From contig DS022282.1 in assembly GCA_000153745.1 (NCBI GenBank), forward strand, positions 1,842,816 to 1,906,815: a stretch of 64,000 nucleotides of DNA, in the 5' to 3' direction. A model generated the notes under the pieces. It saw only the letters and a program-made list of their open reading frames with translations. It ran no database searches and was not told the origin of the DNA. The DNA is from Rhodobacterales bacterium HTCC2255 (lineage in GTDB: Bacteria > Pseudomonadota > Alphaproteobacteria > Rhodobacterales > Rhodobacteraceae). Position numbers and translations under genes: made by a program. Shown in pieces: positions 1-7,751 of the stretch. The number at the start of each line of letters is the position of its first letter. Within the stretch, counting starts at the first letter, position 1.

Positions 1-506
1 GTTCAAAAGATTCTTGGGTGGTTCTACAAAACGAAATTAATTTATCTATTGAGATCGCTAAAAAGGCTAAAGAGTTAGGATTTAGAATTTGCTATAGTGC
101 TGCACCTTTTGATGCATCGCATGCCAAAGAAATGTTACCGTACGTTGATTTATTAGTAATGAATGAAACAGAATTGAAAGAGTTGCAAAATTCAATTGAA
201 AAGAATGTCTTTGACTTAGATGTTGATATGATTTTGGTCACGTTGGGATCACGTGGTGCAGAATTACATATGAAAAATAATACTTACAAGCAATCTAGCT
301 TTATTGCAGAGCCAGTAGATACTACTGGCGCCGGGGATACTTTTTTGGGGTCGTTTATGGCATGTTATGACAATGGATACGAAATTAAGAAAGCGTTAGA
401 ATATGCTGCAGCTTCGTCATCAATTCAAATAACTCGGATTGGGGCGGCTAAAGCAATTCCAACATTTGATGAAGTTGAAGAATTTTTAAGTGAGCAAAAA
501 AAATGA
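1..506 (+). CDS. PfkB-family carbohydrate kinase (ribokinase-like), 5' end cut off by window
   Basis: The reading frame is already open at base 3, so only about the last 168 residues are present; the GTG at 18 is an internal codon, not a start. The motif DTTGAGDTFLGSF (anion hole and catalytic Asp of the PfkB family) and the following helix rich in Ala are seen, as is a VLQNE segment typical of ribokinases. Family knowledge: these enzymes phosphorylate ribose or nucleosides with ATP. Its stop overlaps the start of a nucleoside hydrolase gene (ATGA at 503-506), so the likely substrate is ribose released from nucleosides, or a nucleoside itself; that choice is inference. Confidence 0.85.
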   Translation, partial: SKDSWVVLQNEINLSIEIAKKAKELGFRICYSAAPFDASHAKEMLPYVDLLVMNETELKELQNSIEKNVFDLDVDMILVTLGSRGAELHMKNNTYKQSSFIAEPVDTTGAGDTFLGSFMACYDNGYEIKKALEYAAASSSIQITRIGAAKAIPTFDEVEEFLSEQKK

Positions 507-1429
507 AGTGTCAAAAGATAATCATAGATACTGATCCTGGTATTGATGACGCAATGGCAATATTTTTTGCAGGATTGTCTGACAAATTAGATTTAGTTGC
601 TATGACAAGTGTTTTTGGAAATGTTACTTTGGATATTGCCACACGTAATGCTATGGTTTTAGCTGAAATTTTGAAGCAGAAAATACCGGTATCAAGAGGA
701 TTTTCAAAACCATTAGTGCAGATACCAAACCCAGTTTCAGATTACGTTCATGGAGAAGAAGGATTTGGAGATATTCCAGCACGTGAGCCTAAATCAAAAG
801 AGTTAAGTATACCCGCACATGAATATATTTGTGATTTGATAAATGCCAATGTTGGAGAAATAATATTATGTCCTGTGGGACCTCTCACAAATATCGCCAT
901 GGCTTTACGCCATGATCCCACAATTGCGGCAAAAGTAAAATCTATTGTAATTATGGGGGGTGGAGTATTTTCAGGTGGTAATGTCACTGAATATGCTGAA
1001 GCTAACATATGGAATGATCCACACGCAGCTGATGAGGTATTCGCAGCTGATTGGGAAGTTACTGTCATAGGTCTCGATGTAACGCAAAAGGTGATTTGTT
1101 CTCATTCTGAGTTCTCGGAGTTATCACGAAATGTGCCTATAATTGGTAGTTTTTTGGAGCAAGCAACAGAGTTCTATATCAGATTTTATAAAGAAGCTGT
1201 TGGGATTGATGGTTGCCAAATGCATGACCCAATAACTGTCATAGCAACAATATATCCTGACTTATTTACATATGAATATCATCCAATTGAAGTTTGTTTG
1301 GAGTCGCCTCGGATAGGTGAGACAATAATTTGTAAGAATAAAAAACGCCGCCCAGCAAAAGTTGCTGTTGATGTAGATATTGACGCGGTGAAGAAAATAT
1401 TTTTTGATACTATTAAAACTGGATTTTAG
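503..1429 (+). CDS. Inosine/uridine-preferring nucleoside hydrolase
   Basis: A 308-residue protein opening with the calcium-binding signature IDTDPGIDDAMA (Asp9, Asp11, Asp15, Asp16) and carrying the C-terminal HDPITV motif that holds the catalytic His-Asp pair. These enzymes split ribonucleosides into base and ribose in the cytoplasm. The full family length is present. It is translationally coupled to the upstream kinase (4-base overlap) and followed after 11 bases by an oxygenase gene, inside an operon with a nucleoside importer and cytidine deaminase. Base preference (purine or pyrimidine) cannot be decided from the sequence. Confidence 0.93.
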   Translation: MKCQKIIIDTDPGIDDAMAIFFAGLSDKLDLVAMTSVFGNVTLDIATRNAMVLAEILKQKIPVSRGFSKPLVQIPNPVSDYVHGEEGFGDIPAREPKSKELSIPAHEYICDLINANVGEIILCPVGPLTNIAMALRHDPTIAAKVKSIVIMGGGVFSGGNVTEYAEANIWNDPHAADEVFAADWEVTVIGLDVTQKVICSHSEFSELSRNVPIIGSFLEQATEFYIRFYKEAVGIDGCQMHDPITVIATIYPDLFTYEYHPIEVCLESPRIGETIICKNKKRRPAKVAVDVDIDAVKKIFFDTIKTGF

Positions 1430-1440
1430 GAGCTTACTAA

Positions 1441-2274
1441 ATGGCTGAATTTGAAATATTAGCAATTGGATTAGATGAAGCTGATGCACCAGCTAAATTT
1501 GCAAAATCTTTTCGAGAAACAGGATTTGCAATAATTAAAGACCATAACATCAGTTCGGATGAAATAGACCGAATGTACGGAGTCTGGACAGATTTCTTTG
1601 CAAGTGATGAAGGCCCAAGTTTCGCAGTAAAGCCTGGAGAGTCAGCGGGATATTTTGGGTATAAATCAGAAAATGCTAAAGGAAGTGCAAATAAAGATTT
1701 GAAAGAATTTTTTCACGCTTACCAAAATAAAGAACTTCCAAAAGTAACAGAAAAAGAAACACGTGACTTCCAAGATAAGCTTATCAATATGGGTTCAACT
1801 TTATTAGGTTGGCTGGATCAAGAATCTGTAGATAATGTGAGTTTCTCAGAGCCTTTAGAAAATATGATTAATGGAAGTGATATGAATTTACTTCGCATTA
1901 TCCACTATCCACCATTGCCAGATGATGTTGAGCCAGGAGAAGTTCGTGCAGCCGCCCATGAAGATATAAATCTCATTACATTATTAGTAACGGGGACTGA
2001 ACCGGGATTGCAAGCAAAAGACGTAAATGGAAACTGGCATGATGTGCCTTGCAAACCTGGATATATTACAGTGAATTCTGGAGATATGTTATCAATGGCA
2101 AGCAAAGGGCATTATCCATCGACACCTCACCGTGTTGTAAATCCACCAAAGCAAGAAAATAGATCGCGATACTCGATGCCACTTTTTGTTCATCCGCGAC
2201 CAGATGTTTTATTGGACAAAATGACAGCCGGTGAATTTTTAGATGAACGATTAAAAGAAATCGGGTTGAAATAA
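1441..2274 (+). CDS. 2-oxoglutarate/Fe(II)-dependent oxygenase, isopenicillin N synthase-like
   Basis: A 277-residue protein with the 2OG-oxygenase facial triad His173-x-Asp175 and His230 (in STPHRVVNP) and the 2-oxoglutarate-binding RYS motif at 243-245. The N-terminal segment (GFAIIKDHNI) matches the DIOX_N region of isopenicillin N synthase-like enzymes. AGGAG overlaps the preceding stop and is spaced 8 bases from the ATG. It sits between a nucleoside hydrolase and the nucleoside-type ABC importer, so a nucleoside or nucleobase (for example a thymine- or deoxynucleoside-hydroxylase-like reaction) is a reasonable guess for substrate, but nothing in the sequence proves it. Confidence 0.85.
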   Translation: MAEFEILAIGLDEADAPAKFAKSFRETGFAIIKDHNISSDEIDRMYGVWTDFFASDEGPSFAVKPGESAGYFGYKSENAKGSANKDLKEFFHAYQNKELPKVTEKETRDFQDKLINMGSTLLGWLDQESVDNVSFSEPLENMINGSDMNLLRIIHYPPLPDDVEPGEVRAAAHEDINLITLLVTGTEPGLQAKDVNGNWHDVPCKPGYITVNSGDMLSMASKGHYPSTPHRVVNPPKQENRSRYSMPLFVHPRPDVLLDKMTAGEFLDERLKEIGLK

Positions 2275-2336
2275 GTTAGCAAACACTGTTGTTTGCTGTT
2301 ATAAAAAGTGCATCTGCACATAACAAGGAGAGTAAA

Positions 2337-3335
2337 ATGAAGAAAATCTATTTAATTATGATGGCTGCCATCATGAGTTTGATGGGATCTTTGGCTTTTG
2401 CTGATTTTAAACCAGCTGTAATTTACGACATGGGTGGTAAATTTGATAAGTCATTTAATGAAGGTGTTTATAATGGCATCAAACGTTTCACGGATGAAAC
2501 TGGAATTGCAGTAATGGAATTTGAAGTCACTAATGAAGCGCAGCGCCAGCAAGCAATGGAAAAAATGATCCAACGTGGAGCTACACTAGTATTGGGTGTT
2601 GGTTTTGCACAAGCCGATGCAATTGATAAAGTTGCGGCAGCAAATCCAGATAAAATGTTCTCAATTATTGATGTTAATTGGTTAGATAGACCAAATTTGC
2701 GACAGTATACATTTAAAGAAGAGCAAGGTTCTTATTTAGTAGGCATGGCAGCTGCTATGGCATCAGAAACTGGAATTGTAGGTTTTGTTGGTGGTATGGA
2801 TATCCCACTTATCAGAGCATTCCAGTGTGGATATGAGCAAGGCGTAATGGCTGCTGACTCTTCTGCAGTGGTGTTAAGTAATATGACTGGAACTACACCT
2901 GCTGCATGGAATGACCCTGCAAAAGGTTCAGAGCTTACTCAAAGTCAAATAGACCGTGGAGCTGATGTTGTATATCAAGCTGCTGGTGGTACAGGCGCTG
3001 GGGTAATATCAGCAGCAGTTGACGCTGGTAAGTTAGCAATTGGTGTTGATTCAAATCAAAACCATTTAGCTCCAGGATCAATACTGACTTCAATGTTGAA
3101 GCGTGTTGATGTTGCTGCATATAATACAATGAAAGACGGCCTGACAGGTGATTTCAATGTTGGTGTGCAGACGCTTGGATTAGCTGAAGATGGTGTTGGA
3201 TGGTCTTTAGACGAGCATAATGCAAGTTTAATTTCAGATGACATGAAAGCAGCTTTAGATGCTGCATCTGCAAAAATCATTTCAGGTGAAATTGACGTTC
3301 ATGACTATCGTTCTGATAATACATGCTCAATGTAA
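2337..3335 (+). CDS. BMP-family ABC transporter substrate-binding protein (nucleoside type)
   Basis: The start is placed at ATG 2337 because AAGGAG lies at 2325-2330 and the protein then begins with a clean signal peptide (MKKIYLIM..., predicted cut after AFA near residue 22); it is not a lipoprotein, as no lipobox Cys is present. The mature protein has the BMP/PnrA fold hallmarks: YDMGGKFDKSFNEG near the N-terminus, GVGFAQ, and the GGTGAG loop. 332 residues, normal for the family. Periplasmic receptor for the ATPase and permeases that follow; BMP proteins bind purine and pyrimidine nucleosides. A strong hairpin lies just after its stop. Confidence 0.93.
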   Translation: MKKIYLIMMAAIMSLMGSLAFADFKPAVIYDMGGKFDKSFNEGVYNGIKRFTDETGIAVMEFEVTNEAQRQQAMEKMIQRGATLVLGVGFAQADAIDKVAAANPDKMFSIIDVNWLDRPNLRQYTFKEEQGSYLVGMAAAMASETGIVGFVGGMDIPLIRAFQCGYEQGVMAADSSAVVLSNMTGTTPAAWNDPAKGSELTQSQIDRGADVVYQAAGGTGAGVISAAVDAGKLAIGVDSNQNHLAPGSILTSMLKRVDVAAYNTMKDGLTGDFNVGVQTLGLAEDGVGWSLDEHNASLISDDMKAALDAASAKIISGEIDVHDYRSDNTCSM

Positions 3336-3347
3336 TCATTGTCTGAA

Positions 3348-4919
3348 ATGATGATTGATAAAGCAAAAAAAACAAGCGGTGGTGACACCGCTTGTTATAT
3401 TTTAGAATTACAAAAAATAAGTAAATCTTTTGGATTGGTTCAGGCTAATAAAAACATTGATTTACAAATTGAAGCTGGAACTATTCACGGAATTATAGGT
3501 GAAAATGGAGCTGGTAAATCTACTTTAATGAATATCTTGTATGGTTTGCACCGCGCTGACTCTGGTGAGATGTTAATTGATGGAACAAAAGCAAAAATAA
3601 AAAGTAGTGCGGATGCATTGTCACTGGGCATAGGTATGGTTCACCAACACTTTATGCTTATTAATAGGTTCTCAGTTCTTGAAAATGTTATGCTTGGATC
3701 AGAGGGTGGCTCTCTTCTTAGTTCAGGCAAAATTGCTACTGTAAATAAGCTTAAAGAATTAGGCCAAACATTTGATATGGAAGTCGACCCAAACGCATTA
3801 GTAAGTGATTTAAATGTTGGAATGCGCCAGCGAGTAGAAATTTTAAAAGCTCTCAAGGGTGGTGCCAAAATTTTAATCTTGGATGAACCAACTGGCGTGC
3901 TTACCCCACAAGAAGCAACACAGTTATTTGATATATTAGATAAGTTAAGAGCGAACGGTGTTACTGTTTTACTAATAACGCATAAGTTAGCTGAAATTAT
4001 GGCAATAACTGATAATGTTTCGATTATGCGAGGCGGCGAAATGGTTGGACACCGCAAGACAAGTAACACAGACCCACAGGAGCTAGCTGAGTTAATGGTT
4101 GGCCGCAAAGTTTTACTAAATGTTGAGAAGCCTAAGGCTAAACCAAAAGAAATAGCGCTTAATGTAAATAGTTTGGGTTGCTTTTCTTCACGAGGCCATA
4201 AAGTTCTAGATGACTTAACATTTCATGTAAAGGCTGGGGAAATATTAGGGATCGCAGGTGTTTCAGGTAACGGGCAAACGCCTCTTATGGAGATTCTATC
4301 TGGAATGAGAAAGCCTGACGAAGGATATTTTGAGATACTTGGTAAAAAGATTGATCGAGATACCAAAGTATCACCATTTACAATGAGAGAAAATTCAATC
4401 GGTCATATCCCAGAAGATAGACATAAACATGGATTAATTTTAGGTTTTGAAGCTTATGAAAATATGGTTTTAGGGTTTCATAATACAGAGATGACTGGTG
4501 GGAAAAAACTATTAGATAAAAATCATATGTTAATGCATGCAGCTGAAAGAATGGATGAGTATGATATTCGCCCAAGAAATCCAAAGTTGCTTGCCAGTAG
4601 CTTTTCAGGAGGAAATCAACAAAAAATTGTTGTAGCTCGAGAGCTTTATAAGAATCCAAAACTTTTGATTGTTGGCGAGCCAACCAGAGGAGTAGACGTC
4701 GGTGCAATCGAGTTTATTCATAAACAATTAATTGAATTGAGAGACCAAGGATGCGCAATTATATTGGTATCAGTTGAATTAGATGAAATTTTGGGGCTGT
4801 CTGATAGAATTTTGGTCATGAACAAAGGTCAAGAAGTCTCGACGGTAAATGGTGATGAAGCCAATCCAAAAGATCTTGGTTTGATGATGGCAGGTATTTC
4901 ACAAGGAGCCTCAAATTGA
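3348..4919 (+). CDS. BMP-type ABC transporter, double ATP-binding protein
   Basis: Two ABC domains in one chain of about 523 residues. Domain 1 has Walker A GENGAGKST and Walker B ILILDEPTGVLTP; domain 2 has the degenerate Walker A GVSGNGQ and the signature SFSGGNQQKIVVARE, both usual in the RbsA/BMP subfamily. It energises nucleoside import through the two following permeases. Start is uncertain: TTG 3339, ATG 3348 and ATG 3351 are in frame, none with a clear Shine-Dalgarno site, and an 11-bp hairpin (3371-3396) falls inside the first 16 codons. ATG 3348 is chosen because the recognisable domain starts at about residue 19 and no later normal start codon exists. Confidence 0.92.
   Translation: MMIDKAKKTSGGDTACYILELQKISKSFGLVQANKNIDLQIEAGTIHGIIGENGAGKSTLMNILYGLHRADSGEMLIDGTKAKIKSSADALSLGIGMVHQHFMLINRFSVLENVMLGSEGGSLLSSGKIATVNKLKELGQTFDMEVDPNALVSDLNVGMRQRVEILKALKGGAKILILDEPTGVLTPQEATQLFDILDKLRANGVTVLLITHKLAEIMAITDNVSIMRGGEMVGHRKTSNTDPQELAELMVGRKVLLNVEKPKAKPKEIALNVNSLGCFSSRGHKVLDDLTFHVKAGEILGIAGVSGNGQTPLMEILSGMRKPDEGYFEILGKKIDRDTKVSPFTMRENSIGHIPEDRHKHGLILGFEAYENMVLGFHNTEMTGGKKLLDKNHMLMHAAERMDEYDIRPRNPKLLASSFSGGNQQKIVVARELYKNPKLLIVGEPTRGVDVGAIEFIHKQLIELRDQGCAIILVSVELDEILGLSDRILVMNKGQEVSTVNGDEANPKDLGLMMAGISQGASN
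3371..3396 (+). other. Strong hairpin at the junction of binding-protein and ATPase genes
   Basis: Perfect 11-bp inverted repeat AACAAGCGGTG / CACCGCTTGTT with a 4-base loop GTGA, preceded by a run of A and followed by ATATTTTA. It lies 36 bases after the binding-protein stop and inside the first codons of the ATPase gene. It resembles an intrinsic terminator with a poor T tract, or a 3' stabilising structure that keeps the binding-protein message abundant relative to the transporter. Confidence 0.75.
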
Positions 4920-6033
4920 GTGTTATTAAACCTTTGCCGCGTTGGGCAGATTTAATTCTTTTACCTTTTATTAATCTTTGCACTGCATTTTTTTTGTATG
5001 TGGAATTGTTGTCTATATAATCGGTGAAAATCCTTGGGACGCTTTGATGGTAATGCTCAAAGGAGCATTCATTTATCCAGGAAGCCTTGGGTATACATTA
5101 TATTATACTACAAACTTTATTTTTACTGGATTGGCTGTAGCAACTGCATTTCATGCTAAATTATTTAATATTGGTGGTGAAGGGCAGGCGTATGTTGGTA
5201 GTTTAGGAATATTATTAGCAACAGCTTTATTTGCACCATTTTTACCAGCGCTTTTTGTCGTTTTACTTTGTATAATTTGTTCAGCATTGATTGGTGCGGC
5301 TTGGGCATTTATTCCTGGATATTTACAGGCAAAAAGAGGCAGCCATGTTGTTATTACAACTATAATGTTTAACTTTTTAGCATCGTCCTTAATGGTTTAT
5401 TTACTTGCTGGGCCATTAATTCAATTAGGCCAACAATCCCCTCAATCTGATCTTATCCCAGAAAGTGCACAGTTAGCGTCTTTCGAAACATTCTTTAGTT
5501 TATTTGGTATTGATATTACTTCATCTCCATTAAATTTATCATTTCTTTTAGGGCTTTTTGCACTCTTTGTGTTTTGGGTTTTAATCTGGAAAACTAGGTT
5601 AGGTTATGAAATTCGTGCTGTTGGCAAAAATCAGGATGCGGCAAATTATGCAGGCATAAATGTTCCAAAAATTATCATTATTACTATGACAATTTCAGGT
5701 GCATTTGCGGGATTATTAGCAGTCAATGAGGTTATGGGTGTACAACATAGGGCAATATTAAACTTCACGGCTGGATATGGATTTACAGGTATAGCTGTTG
5801 CGTTAATGGGGCGTAATCATCCTGTTGGTATATTTTTTGCTAGTTTATTGTTTGGAGCATTATTCCAGGGTGGAGCAGAGTTAGATTTTGAATTTCAATC
5901 TATTACTCGTGATATGGTTTTACTCATTCAAGGCATGATCATTTTATTTTCTGGTGCACTGGCATATATGTTTAATCCCGCACTTTCTAAAATATTCAAT
6001 AATATTACAAAGAATGGTGCAAATGATGATTGA
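4916..6033 (+). CDS. BMP-type ABC transporter permease 1, apparent -1 frameshift at a T8 run
   Basis: A frame starting at TTG 4916 (overlapping the ATPase stop) encodes a family-like N-terminus, SVIKPLPRWADLILLPF then NLCTAFF, and then runs into TAA at 5018. The rest of the permease (GENPWDAL..., about 340 residues, many membrane segments, inner-membrane pore of the nucleoside importer) continues in the -1 frame from a run of eight T at 4988-4995. One extra T would join the two into a single normal protein of about 373 residues. Without a shift only an internal TTG (4978) can start the long frame, losing the first cytoplasmic segment and part of helix 1. Either a deletion, a sequence error, or slippage on the T run. 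Confidence 0.85.
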
Positions 6034-6994
6034 TTTTCTGTTTCAGACTTTATGGGCACTTGACGCTACGCTTCGTGTTGCGACACCTCTGATGCTTTGT
6101 GCTATGGCAGGTATATTTTCTGAAAGATCGGGCATTGTGGATATTTCTCTTGAAGGAAAATTGCTGTCAGGTGCTTTTGTTGCTGCAACAATCGCTAGTT
6201 TAACTGGATCGGTATGGTTGGGTTTGATGGGTGCAATTTGTGCGTCAGTAATGATGTCACTTCTTCATGGGTTTGCATGTATAACTCACAGAGGTGATCA
6301 AGTTGTAAGCGGGGTTGCCATTAACTTTTTAGCATCTGGGCTTACTGTAATTCTAGGCATTGCCATCTTTAAGCGAGGCGGTCAAACGCCAACGCTTAGT
6401 TCAGGTGAAAGATTTAGGCCAATCGAGCTCTGGTTTGTTGATGCTTTAGATAATGTACCAGTTATTGGAACAATTTATAGAGAGTTAATAAGTGGGCATA
6501 GCTTATTGGTTTATGTTGCTTTGCTGTGTGTGCCTATTGCTTCGTTTATTTTATACAAAAGTCGATTTGGTTTGCGTTTACGTGCAGTTGGAGAATCCCC
6601 TATAGCTGTTGATAGTGCAGGGGTTTCTGTGACTTGGCTACGTTATCGTGCACTTATTGTAGGTGGTGTATTTTGTGGAATTGCCGGCGCATATCTTTCA
6701 ATCTCTCACGGCGCAAATTTTGTTCGTGAGATGTCTGCAGGTAAAGGTTATATCGCATTAGCTGCCGTAATTTTTGGTAACTGGCGCCCTATCCGAGCTT
6801 TTTGGGCGTGTTTAATGTTTGGTTTTTTAGATGCAATAACTTCTAGATTACAAGATATAGACTTGCCTTTAATTGGTGAGGTTCCTGCCCAATTAATGTC
6901 TGCGCTGCCGTATATTATGACTATTATTTTGTTGTCAGGATTTATTGGACGGCCAAGTCCTCCATCAGCTATTGGTGTCCCCTACAAGAAATGA
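6023..6994 (+). CDS. BMP-type ABC transporter permease 2
   Basis: About 323 residues with 8-9 hydrophobic segments and the conserved stretch GIFSERSGIVDISLEGKLL, diagnostic of the second permease of BMP/ribose-type importers, plus the LRAVGESPIAVDSAG cytoplasmic loop that contacts the ATPase. Start set at ATG 6023, overlapping the stop of permease 1 (ATGATGATTGA), which indicates translational coupling; in-frame ATG 6014 and 6026 are alternatives. It forms the heterodimeric pore with the upstream permease. Confidence 0.92.
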   Translation: MMIDFLFQTLWALDATLRVATPLMLCAMAGIFSERSGIVDISLEGKLLSGAFVAATIASLTGSVWLGLMGAICASVMMSLLHGFACITHRGDQVVSGVAINFLASGLTVILGIAIFKRGGQTPTLSSGERFRPIELWFVDALDNVPVIGTIYRELISGHSLLVYVALLCVPIASFILYKSRFGLRLRAVGESPIAVDSAGVSVTWLRYRALIVGGVFCGIAGAYLSISHGANFVREMSAGKGYIALAAVIFGNWRPIRAFWACLMFGFLDAITSRLQDIDLPLIGEVPAQLMSALPYIMTIILLSGFIGRPSPPSAIGVPYKK

Positions 6995-7018
6995 ATTTTT
7001 TAAAAGGTACAAACAAAC

Positions 7019-7414
7019 ATGTTGGATAAAGATACAATTGATCGATTACTTGTCGCTGCTAAGTCGGTTATGTCTAATGCGCATGTCCCATATTCAAGTT
7101 TTCATGTTGGAGCGAGCATACTCTATGAAGATGGTTCGATTGAAGTTGGTTGTAACGTTGAGAATGCGTCCTTTGGTGCAACTATTTGTGCTGAGCGCAC
7201 TGCCATAAGTTCTGGAATTGCAAAAGGTAAAACTGCAATTGAAGCAATATGTGTTACTAACTTAACAGATACTATGGTTACCCCTTGTGGAATTTGTAGG
7301 CAAGTAATTTGGGAGTTTGGTAAAAATCTTCCTGTGATTTGTTCTAATAAAGATGGAGATTATAAAATCTTATCGATATCTGAGTTACTACCTCACGCTT
7401 TTGATTTAGATTGA
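7019..7414 (+). CDS. cdd: Cytidine deaminase
   Basis: A 131-residue homotetrameric-type cytidine deaminase. Zinc and catalytic site are clear: Cys57-Ala58-Glu59 (CAER) and the PCGIC motif with Cys90 and Cys93; the substrate loop CNVENASFG with Asn46 and Glu48 is intact. Converts cytidine and deoxycytidine to uridine and deoxyuridine. Last gene of the nucleoside operon, so imported cytidine would be deaminated, then split by the nucleoside hydrolase. A strong terminator follows. Confidence 0.96.
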   Translation: MLDKDTIDRLLVAAKSVMSNAHVPYSSFHVGASILYEDGSIEVGCNVENASFGATICAERTAISSGIAKGKTAIEAICVTNLTDTMVTPCGICRQVIWEFGKNLPVICSNKDGDYKILSISELLPHAFDLD

Positions 7415-7449
7415 TAAATCTTCGAAAAAAATAATTTATCAAAATAATT

Positions 7450-7476
7450 AAAGCCCCAGTGAATAACTGGGGCTTT
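7450..7476 (+). terminator. Bidirectional intrinsic terminator
   Basis: Perfect 11-bp stem AAAGCCCCAGT / ACTGGGGCTTT with a 5-base loop, placed between the ends of convergent genes (cdd on + and the small aceA-linked gene on -). The stem carries A and T at its base on both strands, so it can serve both directions. Confidence 0.9.
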
Positions 7477-7515
7477 GTGGGTTTGGCTGTTATGATTCCT
7501 TACCCAACAAGGGAA

Positions 7516-7740
7516 TTAACCCTTTTTAGTGATCACTGGGATTAATAAATCTCCCCAATTACCGTCACCGTTATGGTGGCGACTTGATCTAATTAATTCA
7601 ACTGTGACGCCGGCTTCAACTGCTCGTGCAACTGATTGATTTAATCTGTGTAAGTCATTTGCTAACATTCGGATTGCTTGATCTGCTTGATCAATTTTTT
7701 CAGATGTAGTTGGCTCTACGGCTTTTATTTGTGCAGTCAT
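7516..7740 (-). CDS. Small hypothetical protein co-transcribed with isocitrate lyase
   Basis: A 74-residue soluble protein, not recognised. The first half is helical and charged (SEKIDQADQAIRMLANDLHRLNQSV, read in parts), the second half has a polar RSSRHHNGDGNWGD stretch. AAGGAG at the right distance overlaps the end of aceA, only 11 bases upstream, so it is very likely translated from the aceA message. No membrane segment, signal peptide or Cys. The close linkage suggests a role in, or regulation of, the glyoxylate shunt; that is inference. Confidence 0.75.
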   Translation of the reverse strand: MTAQIKAVEPTTSEKIDQADQAIRMLANDLHRLNQSVARAVEAGVTVELIRSSRHHNGDGNWGDLLIPVITKKG

Positions 7741-7751
7741 AATATCTCTCC

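Noticed and set aside
4240-4290. Degenerate Walker A in the second ABC domain of the nucleoside-type ATPase
   Set aside because: GxxGNGQ in place of GxxGxGKS is typical of this double-ATPase subfamily, not a sign of decay.
6945-7208. 87-codon frame across the permease end and cdd start
   Set aside because: Out-of-frame shadow of the second permease and cdd; both are clearly coding in other frames.
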